Positions 27,127 through 35,574 of a stretch of DNA of 64,000 nucleotides are shown piece by piece. The stretch is from an uncultured Selenomonadaceae bacterium (GTDB lineage Bacteria; Bacillota; Negativicutes; Selenomonadales; Selenomonadaceae): contig CACYXR010000004.1 of assembly GCA_902778455.1 (NCBI GenBank), forward strand, positions 62,001 through 126,000, read 5' to 3'. The position numbers were made by a program, and so were the translations under genes. Under the pieces are notes generated by a model. It was not told the DNA's origin, ran no database searches, and worked only from the letters and a program-made list of their open reading frames with translations. Numbering within the stretch: the first letter of the stretch is position 1; each line of letters starts with the position of its first letter.

Positions 27127-27909
27127 ATGGAAAAGAAAGCGATGATGATCCGAAGCGGCACGTCGTTCATGGTGAACGCCATCCAGAAGAATCTGGAGGA
27201 AGCCGGATACACGATTTTACCGGTGGACGCGACGGTGGCCGCTGTAAACGCGAAGCACAGGGACGCTGATCTCTTGATTTTTTATCTTGGGGACTTCGTC
27301 TCGGAGGCTTCCGATCTGCTCGTCTACCTGAAAGACCTCTGCACCGAGGAGGACAAGCTCTTGATCCTGCTCGGCAATCCGGCGGAGCTGGCGACGGTGG
27401 AGGAAACGATTCCCCCCGCGCTGGCAGCGGCCCGCTTCGAGCGCCCGCTGGACGTCAAGAAGCTGATCGACGAGATGGATCGTCTCGTGCAGGTCAATGA
27501 CGAGAACGCGCGCCGAAAAAGCATTTTGCTGGTGGACGACGACAACGCGTTTTTGAAAATGGTAACGGGCTGGCTTTCCGGCACATACCGGGTGACCCCC
27601 GTCACCTCCGGTGCGCAGGCGATGATGTACATCGCGGACAATAAACCGGATTTGATCCTCCTGGATTACGAAATGCCCGTGACCAGCGGTCCGCAAGTGC
27701 TGGAAATGATTCGCAGCGAGACGAAGGTGGACTCAATCCCGGTCATCTTCCTGACGGGCAAGGGCGACCGGGAAAGCGTAATAAAGGTCCTCGCGCTGAA
27801 GCCGGACGGCTACCTCCTGAAATCAACGGACAAGGCCACGCTCCTGAAATCCTTGGAGGAGTTCTTTGAGAAAAAGAAATACGAGCAGCTGCACGAAATG
27901 CAGAAATAA
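27127..27909 (+). CDS. Response regulator with two receiver domains, no output domain
   Basis: 260 residues. Residues 1-115 look like a degenerate receiver: alternating strands and helices, but the phospho-acceptor position in LLIFYLGDF lacks the usual Asp-centred motif. Residues 130-250 are a canonical receiver with acidic cluster VDDDN, phospho-acceptor D180 in LLDYEMP, Thr in FLTGKGD and Lys in YLLKSTD. No DNA-binding or enzyme output follows. It lies tail-to-tail with the FIST hybrid kinase, and is a plausible partner for its phosphorelay or for cyclic di-GMP control by the FIST-GGDEF protein. Confidence 0.85.
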   Translation: MEKKAMMIRSGTSFMVNAIQKNLEEAGYTILPVDATVAAVNAKHRDADLLIFYLGDFVSEASDLLVYLKDLCTEEDKLLILLGNPAELATVEETIPPALAAARFERPLDVKKLIDEMDRLVQVNDENARRKSILLVDDDNAFLKMVTGWLSGTYRVTPVTSGAQAMMYIADNKPDLILLDYEMPVTSGPQVLEMIRSETKVDSIPVIFLTGKGDRESVIKVLALKPDGYLLKSTDKATLLKSLEEFFEKKKYEQLHEMQK

Positions 27910-27947
27910 AGAGAGGGGACGGATTTCAATCCGTCCCCTCTCTTTAT
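27906..27947. terminator. Bidirectional terminator, 20-bp perfect stem
   Basis: Arms 27906-27925 and 27928-27947 are perfectly complementary with only two unpaired bases. AAAGAGAGG and CCTCTCTTT ends give a short T-run on each strand. The stop codons of both converging genes lie inside the stem: TAA of the regulator on one side and TAA of the kinase on the other. Confidence 0.85.
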
Positions 27948-30900
27948 GCTTCTTCCAAAATCTTTTTCAACCCGTCCCAATCCAGCTTTTTCGCCGCTTC
28001 CACGAGGCGGGCGTGGCGTTCCGCCGCTTCCTTCGGCACGCGGCTTTTGGCGAGGTCGTCCAGTACGAACTGGATGCTCTTGTAATCGAAAGACGACGCC
28101 ATTTCACGAATGGCCGCGTAGGCTTCGCGAAGGGACGCCATGTCGATTTCCGGCAGGCTCTCATCGTTTTGTTTTGGCTCTTTCAGCGGAGCCAGGGCTT
28201 CGCCGCTGGCGCGATAGAGCGCAAGGAGCAGCGGCGTGTCTGCCGCGATTTCCTCCACATAGAGCCGATTGCCTGCGTCTTCCAATCGTGCCGCCCGGTC
28301 GGACAACTCGGCGGCGCCGATGACGCGCGCCGAGCTTTTCAGCGCGTGGACCTTCGTCGTATAATTTTTCCAGTCCTTCGCCTCGAAAAGCCGTTGGATT
28401 TCGTCGGCGTTTTCCGCCGCCGATTCCTGGAACACGCGCAGCACGGCCAGATAGTCCTCCGCCGAGCCGCAGAATAGCAGCCCCGCCTTGACGTCGAGCA
28501 CGTTGCCCAGCGCTTCGGAGGAAAGCAGCCACGCCGGGAGCGCGCCATCGCTTTCGTCCTTGGATGCGCCGGCGTCGGACGTCGTCACTCGCTCCGGCGG
28601 CAGATATTTGAGCAGCATCGCTTCGAGCTGCTCGCCTCTGACCGGCTTCGTCAGGTAGTCGTTGAAGCCGCGCTCAAGATACCATTCCCGCGCGCCGGAA
28701 ACGGCATTCGCCGTCAGGCAGACGACGGGTGTGTCGCTGTTTTTCCCGTGCAGCTGCATCCGAAGGGAGACCAGCGTCTCCACGCCGTCCATGCCCGGCA
28801 TCCGATGGTCAAGGAAAATAACGTCGTATTTCTTTTTTTCCGTCAGCGCCAGCGCTTCCTGTCCGCTTTCCGCCTCGTCGAGCTGCACCTTCGTGGCTTT
28901 GAGCAGGCCGCGCATGACAGTCAGGTTCATTTTCGTGTCGTCCACGATCAGCACCTGGGCTTCCGGCGCGGTAAAGCTCTCGCGATACACCTGCTGCCGG
29001 ACTGCCATTCGGCGGTAGGCCTCCTCGAAATTCCCGATGGGCGACCAGTTCACGACCCGCTGCTCCACCGAGAAGGAGAAGGTCGAGCCTTCGCCGTAGA
29101 CGCTCTCGACTTCGAGACGACTGCCCATCAGCTCCAGCAGCCGCTTCGTGATATTCATGCCGAGACCGGTTCCCTCGATGGTGCGGTTCCTCGCTTCCTC
29201 GATGCGCTCGAAGGCGTTGTAAAGTTTGTCGAGGTCCTCGGGCTTGATGCCGATGCCCGTGTCCCGGACGGCAAATCGCAGGCGGATATTCTGCCCGCCC
29301 GCTTTCTCAAAAGATACGCGGAGCGTTACGCTGCCTTTTTCCGTGTATTTGACCGCGTTCGTCAGGATATTCGTCGCTACCTGCTTGATGCGGATTTCGT
29401 CGCCGAACAGCAGCGTGGGCAGCTCCGGCGACGCTTCGACGTGGAGCTCCAGACCTTTTTTCTCCGCCCGTGCCCTGACCATGTTCACCAGGTCGTTCAG
29501 CACAGAGCTGATTTCGTACTCCACGGGCAGGATTTCCATTTTGCCCGCCTCGATTTTCGAGAAGTCGAGAATGTCGTTGACGAGGCCCAAAAGGGTTTCA
29601 CTGGCAGAGCGGATATTCTCGACGTATTCGCGGATCGATGGATGGATCGCCTCCCGCAAAATCATTTCGTTCATGCCCATGATGGCATTGATAGGCGTGC
29701 GGATTTCATGGGACATGCTCGACAGGAAGCGGGACTTGGCGACATTCGCGGCTTTCGCTTTTTTCGTTTCCTCCGCCAGTTCCTGTGAAGCCACGTCCAC
29801 GAAAGCTGCCAGCCGGTCGGAGAGCGGCACGAAATGCGCTTCCTCCGCCAACGCCTGCATCGGGCAATCCGAGGGCGGCGCGACCTTCGCCTCGCCCTCG
29901 CGCATACCGACGGCGATCAGCGTACTGTTCAGCACGCCGCCGTAACCTTTGAAGCGGTAAAGCTCGGCGCCGCCGCCAAAGACCACGGGCGCAAGGTAGC
30001 GGCTGTACATGTCCGCCTCGTAATGCGCCTGCTCCTTTAAAAACAGCGTGCGGTTCGCGCAGGGAATCAGCTGGATGTACTCCGGCCCGAACAGGCGCAT
30101 ATCCTCGCTGGCCTGCCATGTGTTGAACAGGATGTCGGCTGAATTGCCGTAAGTCAGCCGCAGCCGGTCGCCCACACGGACGCGCCCCATGAAATACAGG
30201 CGGTGCTGCTCGTCGTGCATCGGCGGCACACGGGGCAGCAGCCGGTCACCCCGTTTCTGCACCAACGGGAATTCGCAGATGTTGAACAGGAAATACTCGT
30301 CGGGCATGACCTGCAAATATTTACGGTAGATTTCCGTTGCGGGCATATCGTTGATCCGGGCAGCGATAAACTCGTCCTCCGCCTCGGTCACGACCAGCTC
30401 GCGGCCCAGCGTTTTCCAACCGAAGACCGCGTCCGCCTTGATGTGGAGATTGTCGCCCGTGTAGAACGCCAGCACCAGTCCGACCTTCCGCACGGTCTCT
30501 CCCATGATGAAAAGCTCCCCCACGACGCCCTCGGCCATTTCCTTGAAGAAATTGCGGCAAGCGCGTTCGTCGTATTTCGCGAAATCCGTCGTCTGCATTT
30601 CCGAGCCGAAAAACGGGACGTCCTCATGGCCTTTCGTCGCCGCCATGAGAAAATCCTCGACGGCGATGGAGCTGCCGCCGTGGTAAATCTCGACGCCCTT
30701 GATCTCGGGACGGGCGGAAAGCTCCGCCGCGATTTTCGCGCCCAGCGCCGTGAGATCGCCATCCGCGTCATACTCGCGCACTTCCACCTTCGACCGCTCG
30801 AAATAGCATACAGAAAGCCGCACGTTTTTCAGCGTTTCATCTGCCCGCTCGCGGAACTTGTTGACGGAAAGCCCCAGGGTCTTCGCGCGGGGCAGCGCGG

Positions 30901-31066
30901 CGCGGACCTTCGCCAGCACTTCCGCCGCCCGCACCTGCGGCAAAAGATCCGAAAGCACATGGACGAGCACGTCCGACGCCTCGCGGTATTCGCTCGACGC
31001 CGCGATTTCCGCCAGTGCCGCCGATAGGTCTTCCATTGTACTTGCGCAGTATGTTTTCTGTTTCAT
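27944..31066 (-). CDS. FIST-domain hybrid histidine kinase with receiver and Hpt domains
   Basis: 1040 residues, no membrane segments. FIST_N/FIST_C sensory region spans about residues 1-400. The HisKA box with phospho-acceptor H453 is in SSMSHEIRTP, and the HATPase has NAVKYTEKG, DTGIGI and GTGLGMNI boxes. A receiver has D753 in FLDHRMPGMDG, and an Hpt domain has H907 in VHALKSSARVIGA. A final helical stretch may be a second, His-less Hpt-like bundle. The full set allows an internal His-Asp-His relay ending on H907. The natural next acceptor is a receiver such as the regulator at 27127. Cytoplasmic ligand sensing is inferred from the FIST family. Confidence 0.93.
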   Translation of the reverse strand: MKQKTYCASTMEDLSAALAEIAASSEYREASDVLVHVLSDLLPQVRAAEVLAKVRAALPRAKTLGLSVNKFRERADETLKNVRLSVCYFERSKVEVREYDADGDLTALGAKIAAELSARPEIKGVEIYHGGSSIAVEDFLMAATKGHEDVPFFGSEMQTTDFAKYDERACRNFFKEMAEGVVGELFIMGETVRKVGLVLAFYTGDNLHIKADAVFGWKTLGRELVVTEAEDEFIAARINDMPATEIYRKYLQVMPDEYFLFNICEFPLVQKRGDRLLPRVPPMHDEQHRLYFMGRVRVGDRLRLTYGNSADILFNTWQASEDMRLFGPEYIQLIPCANRTLFLKEQAHYEADMYSRYLAPVVFGGGAELYRFKGYGGVLNSTLIAVGMREGEAKVAPPSDCPMQALAEEAHFVPLSDRLAAFVDVASQELAEETKKAKAANVAKSRFLSSMSHEIRTPINAIMGMNEMILREAIHPSIREYVENIRSASETLLGLVNDILDFSKIEAGKMEILPVEYEISSVLNDLVNMVRARAEKKGLELHVEASPELPTLLFGDEIRIKQVATNILTNAVKYTEKGSVTLRVSFEKAGGQNIRLRFAVRDTGIGIKPEDLDKLYNAFERIEEARNRTIEGTGLGMNITKRLLELMGSRLEVESVYGEGSTFSFSVEQRVVNWSPIGNFEEAYRRMAVRQQVYRESFTAPEAQVLIVDDTKMNLTVMRGLLKATKVQLDEAESGQEALALTEKKKYDVIFLDHRMPGMDGVETLVSLRMQLHGKNSDTPVVCLTANAVSGAREWYLERGFNDYLTKPVRGEQLEAMLLKYLPPERVTTSDAGASKDESDGALPAWLLSSEALGNVLDVKAGLLFCGSAEDYLAVLRVFQESAAENADEIQRLFEAKDWKNYTTKVHALKSSARVIGAAELSDRAARLEDAGNRLYVEEIAADTPLLLALYRASGEALAPLKEPKQNDESLPEIDMASLREAYAAIREMASSFDYKSIQFVLDDLAKSRVPKEAAERHARLVEAAKKLDWDGLKKILEEA

Positions 31067-31154
31067 GATTCCGCCTCCCGCGATTTCCTGATATCCTTGA
31101 ACTTCCTGTTGTTTATCGATATATCCTTTTTCCCACGCTGCGCGGGAAAATTAT

Positions 31155-31487
31155 TCATTGCGGCCTGTGCTTGTCTCCCCATTCGCACATGCCGTCGAGC
31201 AGGGGAATCAGCGACTTGCCGCGCCCGGTCAGTGAGTATTCGACCTTCGGCGGAATCTGCGGGTACTCCTCACGGTGCACCAGCCCGTCGGCTTCCAGCT
31301 CTTTGAGGTTCGCGGAGAGCGTCTTATACGAGATGCCGCCGATATAGCGCTGTATCTCGTTGAAGCGCACGACGCCGAACTCCATCAGCGTGTAAAGGAT
31401 TGTCATTTTGTATTTGCCGCTGATCAGCGACAGCGTGTAGCTGAATCCCGTGCTGCCAAGGCTTTCGTCCGCGATGCAGCGCGCCAT
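31155..31487 (-). CDS. HxlR-family transcriptional regulator
   Basis: 110 residues, a winged-helix protein of the HxlR/MarR-like type. Family features are SLISGKYKMTILYTLM near residue 21, FNEIQRYIGGISYKTLSANLKELEADGLV (recognition helix and turn) and the wing PPKVEYSLTGRG. The frame extends to 31517, but ATG at 31487 has GGGAAG 7 bases upstream and leaves the operator-like repeat outside the gene. The lone Cys near residue 4 is typical of redox-responsive HxlR regulators. Divergent from an FMN reductase gene, its probable target. Confidence 0.88.
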   Translation of the reverse strand: MARCIADESLGSTGFSYTLSLISGKYKMTILYTLMEFGVVRFNEIQRYIGGISYKTLSANLKELEADGLVHREEYPQIPPKVEYSLTGRGKSLIPLLDGMCEWGDKHRPQ

Positions 31488-31507
31488 AGGAACACTTCCC
31501 TTCGGGT

Positions 31508-31534
31508 AAGTACCCATACTGAATGTGCGTACTT
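31508..31534. promoter_or_regulatory. Operator-like inverted repeat between hxlR-type and FMN reductase genes
   Basis: AAGTAC (31508-31513) and GTACTT (31529-31534) form an inverted repeat with a 15-base spacer in the 118-bp divergent gap. GTAC-containing dyads are the known binding pattern for several HxlR regulators. No clean -35/-10 pair could be assigned on the plus strand. Confidence 0.5.
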
Positions 31535-31605
31535 GTGAAAAATATAATTCTTGATATGATTATACAGAGAAAGGATTATTCAATCAAGAAAAGGAGCGAA
31601 TTGTC

Positions 31606-32151
31606 ATGGAAAAAAAGATTGTCGTCATCACGGGAAGCCCGCGCAAGAACGGGAACAGCTTCAAGATGACCGAGGCGTTCATCCGGAAGGCGGAGGCTCT
31701 CGGTCATACGGTCACGCGGTTTGACGCGGCCTTCAAGAAGTTAGGCGGCTGCCACGCCTGTGAGACCTGCTATTCAAAGGGGCGGCCCTGCTCTTTCGAC
31801 GACGATTTCAACATGATTGCCCCGGCAATCCTTGAGGCGGATGTGGTGGTGTTTTCCACGCCGGTCTATTGGTATTCGATTCCGGCACAGATCAAATGCG
31901 TGATCGACAGGATGTTCTGCTTCGTCATTGGCGGTAAGGACATCGCGGACAAGAGCTACGCTGTCATCACCTGCTGCGAGGAGGACGACGACAAGGTGCT
32001 GGACGGAGTGACCATGCCGCTGAAACGCTCCGCCGACCTCATCAAGTGGAACCTCGTCGGCGAGGTGCGCGTCACCGGCGTCCTGAAGGTCGGCGATATT
32101 GACAGGACGGACGGCTGCAAGCAGGCGGAAGCATTGGCGGAGAAGATTTGA
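31606..32151 (+). CDS. Flavodoxin-fold NAD(P)H-dependent FMN reductase (iron-sulfur flavoprotein-like)
   Basis: 181 residues. The FMN phosphate loop TGSPRKNGNS is near residue 9, the CHACETCYSKG cysteine cluster near residue 48, and the STPVYWYSIPAQIKCVIDR segment near residue 84, all typical of the NADPH-dependent FMN reductase family with a compact Cys motif. Cytoplasmic. Starts 118 bp from the divergent HxlR gene and is followed after 3 bp by a flavodoxin lipoprotein, probably in one transcript. Confidence 0.87.
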   Translation: MEKKIVVITGSPRKNGNSFKMTEAFIRKAEALGHTVTRFDAAFKKLGGCHACETCYSKGRPCSFDDDFNMIAPAILEADVVVFSTPVYWYSIPAQIKCVIDRMFCFVIGGKDIADKSYAVITCCEEDDDKVLDGVTMPLKRSADLIKWNLVGEVRVTGVLKVGDIDRTDGCKQAEALAEKI

Positions 32152-32154
32152 GAT

Positions 32155-32778
32155 ATGAAAAAATATTTGACGCTCTTGATACTCACCTTTTGTGCGCTTG
32201 CACTGACGGCCTGCGGGGGCGGCGCGCCGGAGAAAAAGGCTGCCGTGCCCGTGAAGGGACGTGCCCTCGTCGTTTATTATTCGCGCGCCGATGAAAATTC
32301 CGGCGTCGGTCATATCGAGAAGGGCAACACGAAGATTCTTGCGGAGTTCATTGCCAAGGCCACAGGCGCGGACATGTTTGAGATCGTGCCCGCCAAGCCC
32401 TACCCGAAGCAGTACAAAGCCGCGACGGAGGTGGCAAAGAAGGAGAAGGAAGAAAACGCCCGCCCGGAAATCGTCGGCACGATGCCGGACGTCTCGAAGT
32501 ACGACGTAATCTTCTTCGGCTATCCGATTTGGTGGCACGACCTTCCGATGGTGTGCTACACCTTCTTTGACAAGGTGAAGCTCGAAGGCAAGACCGTCGC
32601 GCCCTTCTGTACCCACGAGGGAAGCGGTCTTTCCGACACCGACCGCTTTATCGCAAAAACGACGGGCGCAACCGTGACCGAAGCTTTCGAAATGTACGGC
32701 ACGAAAGCGCAGAACTGGAAGGACGAGGCGAAGCAGGAAACCCTGGCGTGGCTGAAAAAGATCGGGTATGAGAAATAA
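32155..32778 (+). CDS. Flavodoxin-domain lipoprotein, copy 1
   Basis: 207 residues with a lipoprotein signal (hydrophobic core, then LTACGGG with the lipidated Cys near residue 20) followed by a flavodoxin domain. The domain has VVYYSRADEN at the phosphate-binding loop, GYPIWWHDLP over the isoalloxazine site and THEGSGLSDTD. Being anchored outside the cytoplasm, it would need FMN there, so it is likely to act in extracytoplasmic electron transfer. Close paralogue of 59401-60081 and source-like relative of the fragment at 26785. Start is 3 bp after the reductase stop. Confidence 0.87.
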   Translation: MKKYLTLLILTFCALALTACGGGAPEKKAAVPVKGRALVVYYSRADENSGVGHIEKGNTKILAEFIAKATGADMFEIVPAKPYPKQYKAATEVAKKEKEENARPEIVGTMPDVSKYDVIFFGYPIWWHDLPMVCYTFFDKVKLEGKTVAPFCTHEGSGLSDTDRFIAKTTGATVTEAFEMYGTKAQNWKDEAKQETLAWLKKIGYEK

Positions 32779-32781
32779 AAC

Positions 32782-32816
32782 AAAAGGAGCGGCCCCCGAG
32801 TGAGCCGTTCCTTTTT
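32782..32816 (+). terminator. Terminator after flavodoxin lipoprotein copy 1
   Basis: AGGAGCGGC pairs with GCCGTTCCT (one G-U), followed by TTTTC on the plus strand. A-run on the 5' side makes it usable on the minus strand for the converging ATPase gene. Confidence 0.75.
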
Positions 32817-32826
32817 CGCATAGAGC

Positions 32827-34008
32827 CTACAAGTCGTCCATCATCAAAAAGTCCTTGAGCTTGTAGTGGTAAACCGTGCTGGTGGAATAATCGACGCCGT
32901 CGTTGGTGATGAGGATTTTCTTCATGGAATTGTCCATTTCCCTGAATGCGGCAAATTCCCGCGCATACGCTTTGTCCTCCGCAACGCTGTACGCGACCTG
33001 CACCATGTAGACTTTGCCGCCTTTCACGGCGCGGAAGTCGATTTCTTTGCCTTTATGGCTGTACGCGGAAATCTCATACCCCATATAGAGCAGTTCGTTC
33101 AGCACGACATTTTCCAAATTGTGGGTCAGGTCGTAGCGTTCCCCCACGCGCCGGATGCTGTTCAGGGAAACGTCCTCGTCGTAGAGCTTGCTGTAATAAT
33201 CCAGCTTCGCTTTTGCCTTCGGGGAATACAGGGGTAAGTCCTGAATGACATAGGCCTCTTTCAGGTAACCGAGGTACTTGATGACCGTGGGGACGGACAC
33301 GGAAACGTTCTGCCCTTTCATATAGTCCGCAATGGAGCTGGCGCTGAATATTCGGGCGTTGGAAACGAGCACATAATCCACTAAGCGCTCGAATATGTCC
33401 TTTTTTCGGATGGCATAGCGGTTTTCGAGGTCGTTGTAAATAATCGTGGCGTTGAGGTCGTTCAGGTATCGCTTCATAGAGTCCTCGTCCGGCTGCTCCA
33501 GCGCCGCAGGGAATCCGCCCCAAACCAGATAATCGTCGATCCCGAAGCGTCGCCCCAACTGGTCGGCGTATGCTTTTGCTTCCCGGTAGACGAAAGGGCG
33601 CGCCCGAAAGGAAACATAGCGCCCGGACAGCTCTTTCGTGAACTCTTTGGACAAGAGCCGGGAATTGCTGCCGGTGATGAATACGGACACATTGGAAAGG
33701 CGGAGCGTCCGGCAGGCCTCGCTCCAGCCCTCCACATTCTGCACTTCGTCCAGAAACAGATAGAGTTTTTCTTCTCCGAGATATCCGTTCACATGGGCAA
33801 GGAGCGCGTCGGCGTTCGGAATCCGGGTGCGGAGCGGACGCAAATCGAAATCCAGGAACAGACACTTTTTCCCTGCGGCTTCCAGCTCCGACTGAACCTG
33901 TTTCAAAATCACGGACTTTCCGCATCGTCGGACGCCCGTGATGATCTTGACGAGGTCGCTTTCGTAGAAAGGCCGGATTTGAGACAGGTAGTGTTCACGG
34001 ATAATCAT
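32827..34008 (-). CDS. AAA+ ATPase with C-terminal DUF4143
   Basis: 393 residues. Walker A GVRRCGKS near residue 26, Walker B YLFLDEVQN near residue 82, and sensor region VFITGSNSRLLSKE near residue 108. A winged-helix stretch (ASSIADYMKGQNVSVSVPTV) is near residue 225 and a nuclease-like C-terminal domain contains EIDF and VYMVQVAY segments (PD-(D/E)XK-like). This family is widespread, highly paralogous and of unclear function. AAAGGAGGG precedes the ATG. The promoter is embedded in repeated motifs, suggesting autoregulation. Confidence 0.85.
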   Translation of the reverse strand: MIIREHYLSQIRPFYESDLVKIITGVRRCGKSVILKQVQSELEAAGKKCLFLDFDLRPLRTRIPNADALLAHVNGYLGEEKLYLFLDEVQNVEGWSEACRTLRLSNVSVFITGSNSRLLSKEFTKELSGRYVSFRARPFVYREAKAYADQLGRRFGIDDYLVWGGFPAALEQPDEDSMKRYLNDLNATIIYNDLENRYAIRKKDIFERLVDYVLVSNARIFSASSIADYMKGQNVSVSVPTVIKYLGYLKEAYVIQDLPLYSPKAKAKLDYYSKLYDEDVSLNSIRRVGERYDLTHNLENVVLNELLYMGYEISAYSHKGKEIDFRAVKGGKVYMVQVAYSVAEDKAYAREFAAFREMDNSMKKILITNDGVDYSTSTVYHYKLKDFLMMDDL

Positions 34009-34030
34009 TTGTGTCCCTCCTTTACCTGAT

Positions 34031-34059
34031 ATTCTACTTTAAGATTTTACACCGGTCAA
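34031..34059 (-). promoter_or_regulatory. Promoter of the DUF4143 ATPase gene
   Basis: TTGACC (34054-34059) and TAGAAT (34031-34036) are 17 bp apart on the minus strand. The spacer and -10 are covered by one copy of the repeated CTACTTTAAGATTTT motif. Confidence 0.75.
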
Positions 34060-34115
34060 CAAAATCTTAAAGTAGTATTTTAAGATTTTACTCATATTAA
34101 AAAATCTTAAAGTAG
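34034..34115. repeat. Four copies of a 15-bp motif in alternating orientation (operator-like array)
   Basis: CTACTTTAAGATTTT occurs at 34034-34048 and, with two changes, near 34077-34089; its inverse occurs at 34061-34075 and 34101-34115. The copies form two inverted pairs that bracket the ATPase promoter. The arrangement fits an operator set for a dimeric or oligomeric regulator. The winged-helix segment inside the ATPase makes it a candidate binder. Confidence 0.8.
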
Positions 34116-34121
34116 GCATAA

Positions 34122-34162
34122 AAAGCAAAAGGAACGGCCTCCGCAGGGAAGCCGCTCCTTTT
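34122..34162 (-). terminator. Terminator after the MFS gene at 34195
   Basis: AAAAGGAGCGGC pairs with GCCGTTCCTTTT on the minus strand, followed by GCTTTTTA. The core resembles the hairpin at 32782-32816 (AGGAGCGGC with GCCGTTCC), so the two terminators flanking the ATPase gene are related in sequence. Confidence 0.8.
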
Positions 34163-34194
34163 GCCGCTGCATCCGGCGGCGCAGCTCGACAATA

Positions 34195-35352
34195 TTATTC
34201 CTTTGGCTCTTTCAGCGTGAAGGAAGCGGCCGCTCCGAGGGCGCCGACAATCCAGAGGATTTGGAGCGCGGCGGCGAGGCCCCAGCGGTCGGCGGCCCAG
34301 CCGACGGCGGGCGCGAAGACGCCTCCGATGGTCGTCGTCAGGCCGAGGGTGACGCCCGAAGCGAAGCCCGCGTTCTTGCCCAGATATTTCTGTCCCAGCA
34401 CGACGACCGGACTGTACGGCAAAAAGAGCGCGATTGCCGCCGGCACGAGCAGGAGCGAGGCGAACAGGACGGTTTCGCTGTTCACGAGGAAAAACATGGC
34501 CGGAACCATCAGCACAAACGCGCCGCGCAGGACGGGCACGAACCCGACGCGGTCGGCGAGCAGGCCGCCGCAATAGGTGAACAGGGCGCCCATGGTGAAG
34601 AGCAGGGAGAGCGCCATCGTTCCCTGCTTCGGCGTGGCGCCGAGGACGCTGACCCAGAAAATCGGGATAAAGGTATTGGAAAGCGTGAAGCCGAGGGAAC
34701 GGGCGAAGATGGTCACGGACAGCCGTCCGAAGGACGCCCAGTCGTTTTTCCGCTGCCCGGACGATCCCCGCGAGGTCTGCGGGCTCGCAGCTTCGGCGGA
34801 CTTCGTCATGCGGGGAAGCAGCCGGGCGATGGCAAAGGCCGCCGAAGCGTTCACGACGCCGAACAACGCCAGCGAATGAATGCCAATCGTGTAGGCGCAG
34901 AAGCCCGCGACGATCGGCCCGACCGCGAATCCGGCGTTGCCGCCGACGGAAAAGGTGGACATCGCCTGCCCCTTGTGCGCCCCGGCAATCCGCCCCGCGA
35001 AAAGCGCCGCCTCCGGATGGAACAGCGCGCTGCCGAGGCCGCAGACCATCGCGGCGGCGAAAATCATCCAATAGGACGAGGAAAAACCGATGAGCGTGAT
35101 GCTGAGTCCGCAGAAAAGCGGTCCCAGCGGGATAAACCAGGGCAGGGAAATCTTGTCGGAGTAATAGCCGAAAAGAGGCTGGAGCACTGAGGAAAGCAGC
35201 ACGTTCGCGAAGACCAGCGAAGCCGCCTCCCGGTACGAAAGCCCGTAGTTCGCGATGAAGTACGGCAAAAGCGCGGGAATCGCGCTCTGCGCCCAATCGA
35301 CGCAGGCGTGCCCCAGCGCGAAATAGTAGATGGATTTGTCCAGGTTTTTCAT
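34195..35352 (-). CDS. MFS transporter, fosmidomycin-resistance-like
   Basis: 385 residues, twelve hydrophobic segments. N-terminus FALGHACVDWAQSAIPALLP and the GLGSALFHPEA segment near residue 107 resemble the Fsr/YfnC-type drug exporters of the major facilitator superfamily. Substrate cannot be read from sequence. Transcribed alone, away from the PAS-like gene at 35575. The 222-bp gap on its upstream side has AT-rich stretches on both strands but no promoter I would assign with confidence. Confidence 0.82.
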   Translation of the reverse strand: MKNLDKSIYYFALGHACVDWAQSAIPALLPYFIANYGLSYREAASLVFANVLLSSVLQPLFGYYSDKISLPWFIPLGPLFCGLSITLIGFSSSYWMIFAAAMVCGLGSALFHPEAALFAGRIAGAHKGQAMSTFSVGGNAGFAVGPIVAGFCAYTIGIHSLALFGVVNASAAFAIARLLPRMTKSAEAASPQTSRGSSGQRKNDWASFGRLSVTIFARSLGFTLSNTFIPIFWVSVLGATPKQGTMALSLLFTMGALFTYCGGLLADRVGFVPVLRGAFVLMVPAMFFLVNSETVLFASLLLVPAAIALFLPYSPVVVLGQKYLGKNAGFASGVTLGLTTTIGGVFAPAVGWAADRWGLAAALQILWIVGALGAAASFTLKEPKE

Positions 35353-35574
35353 ACGTTTCCTTCTTCCCGCCGCAAAGAAGCGGTTTCTTTTGCCTGTATT
35401 TTATCTGTATTTTATAATGAAAGTTTTCCTTTGGGAAGAACCGGATTCATGATACGGCTATCGTTTTTTCATATATAGAAAACAGATACCACCATATATA
35501 TTATTTGCTTTCCCTTTCGGGTTATTCGTTGTAAAATAAGAACAATCGAAATGATTTTACGGGAGGGTACCGCA

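Noticed and set aside
34034-34115. Repeated CTACTTTAAGATTTT motif as a CRISPR array
   Set aside because: Copies alternate in orientation, spacers are short and unequal, only four copies exist, and no cas genes are present.
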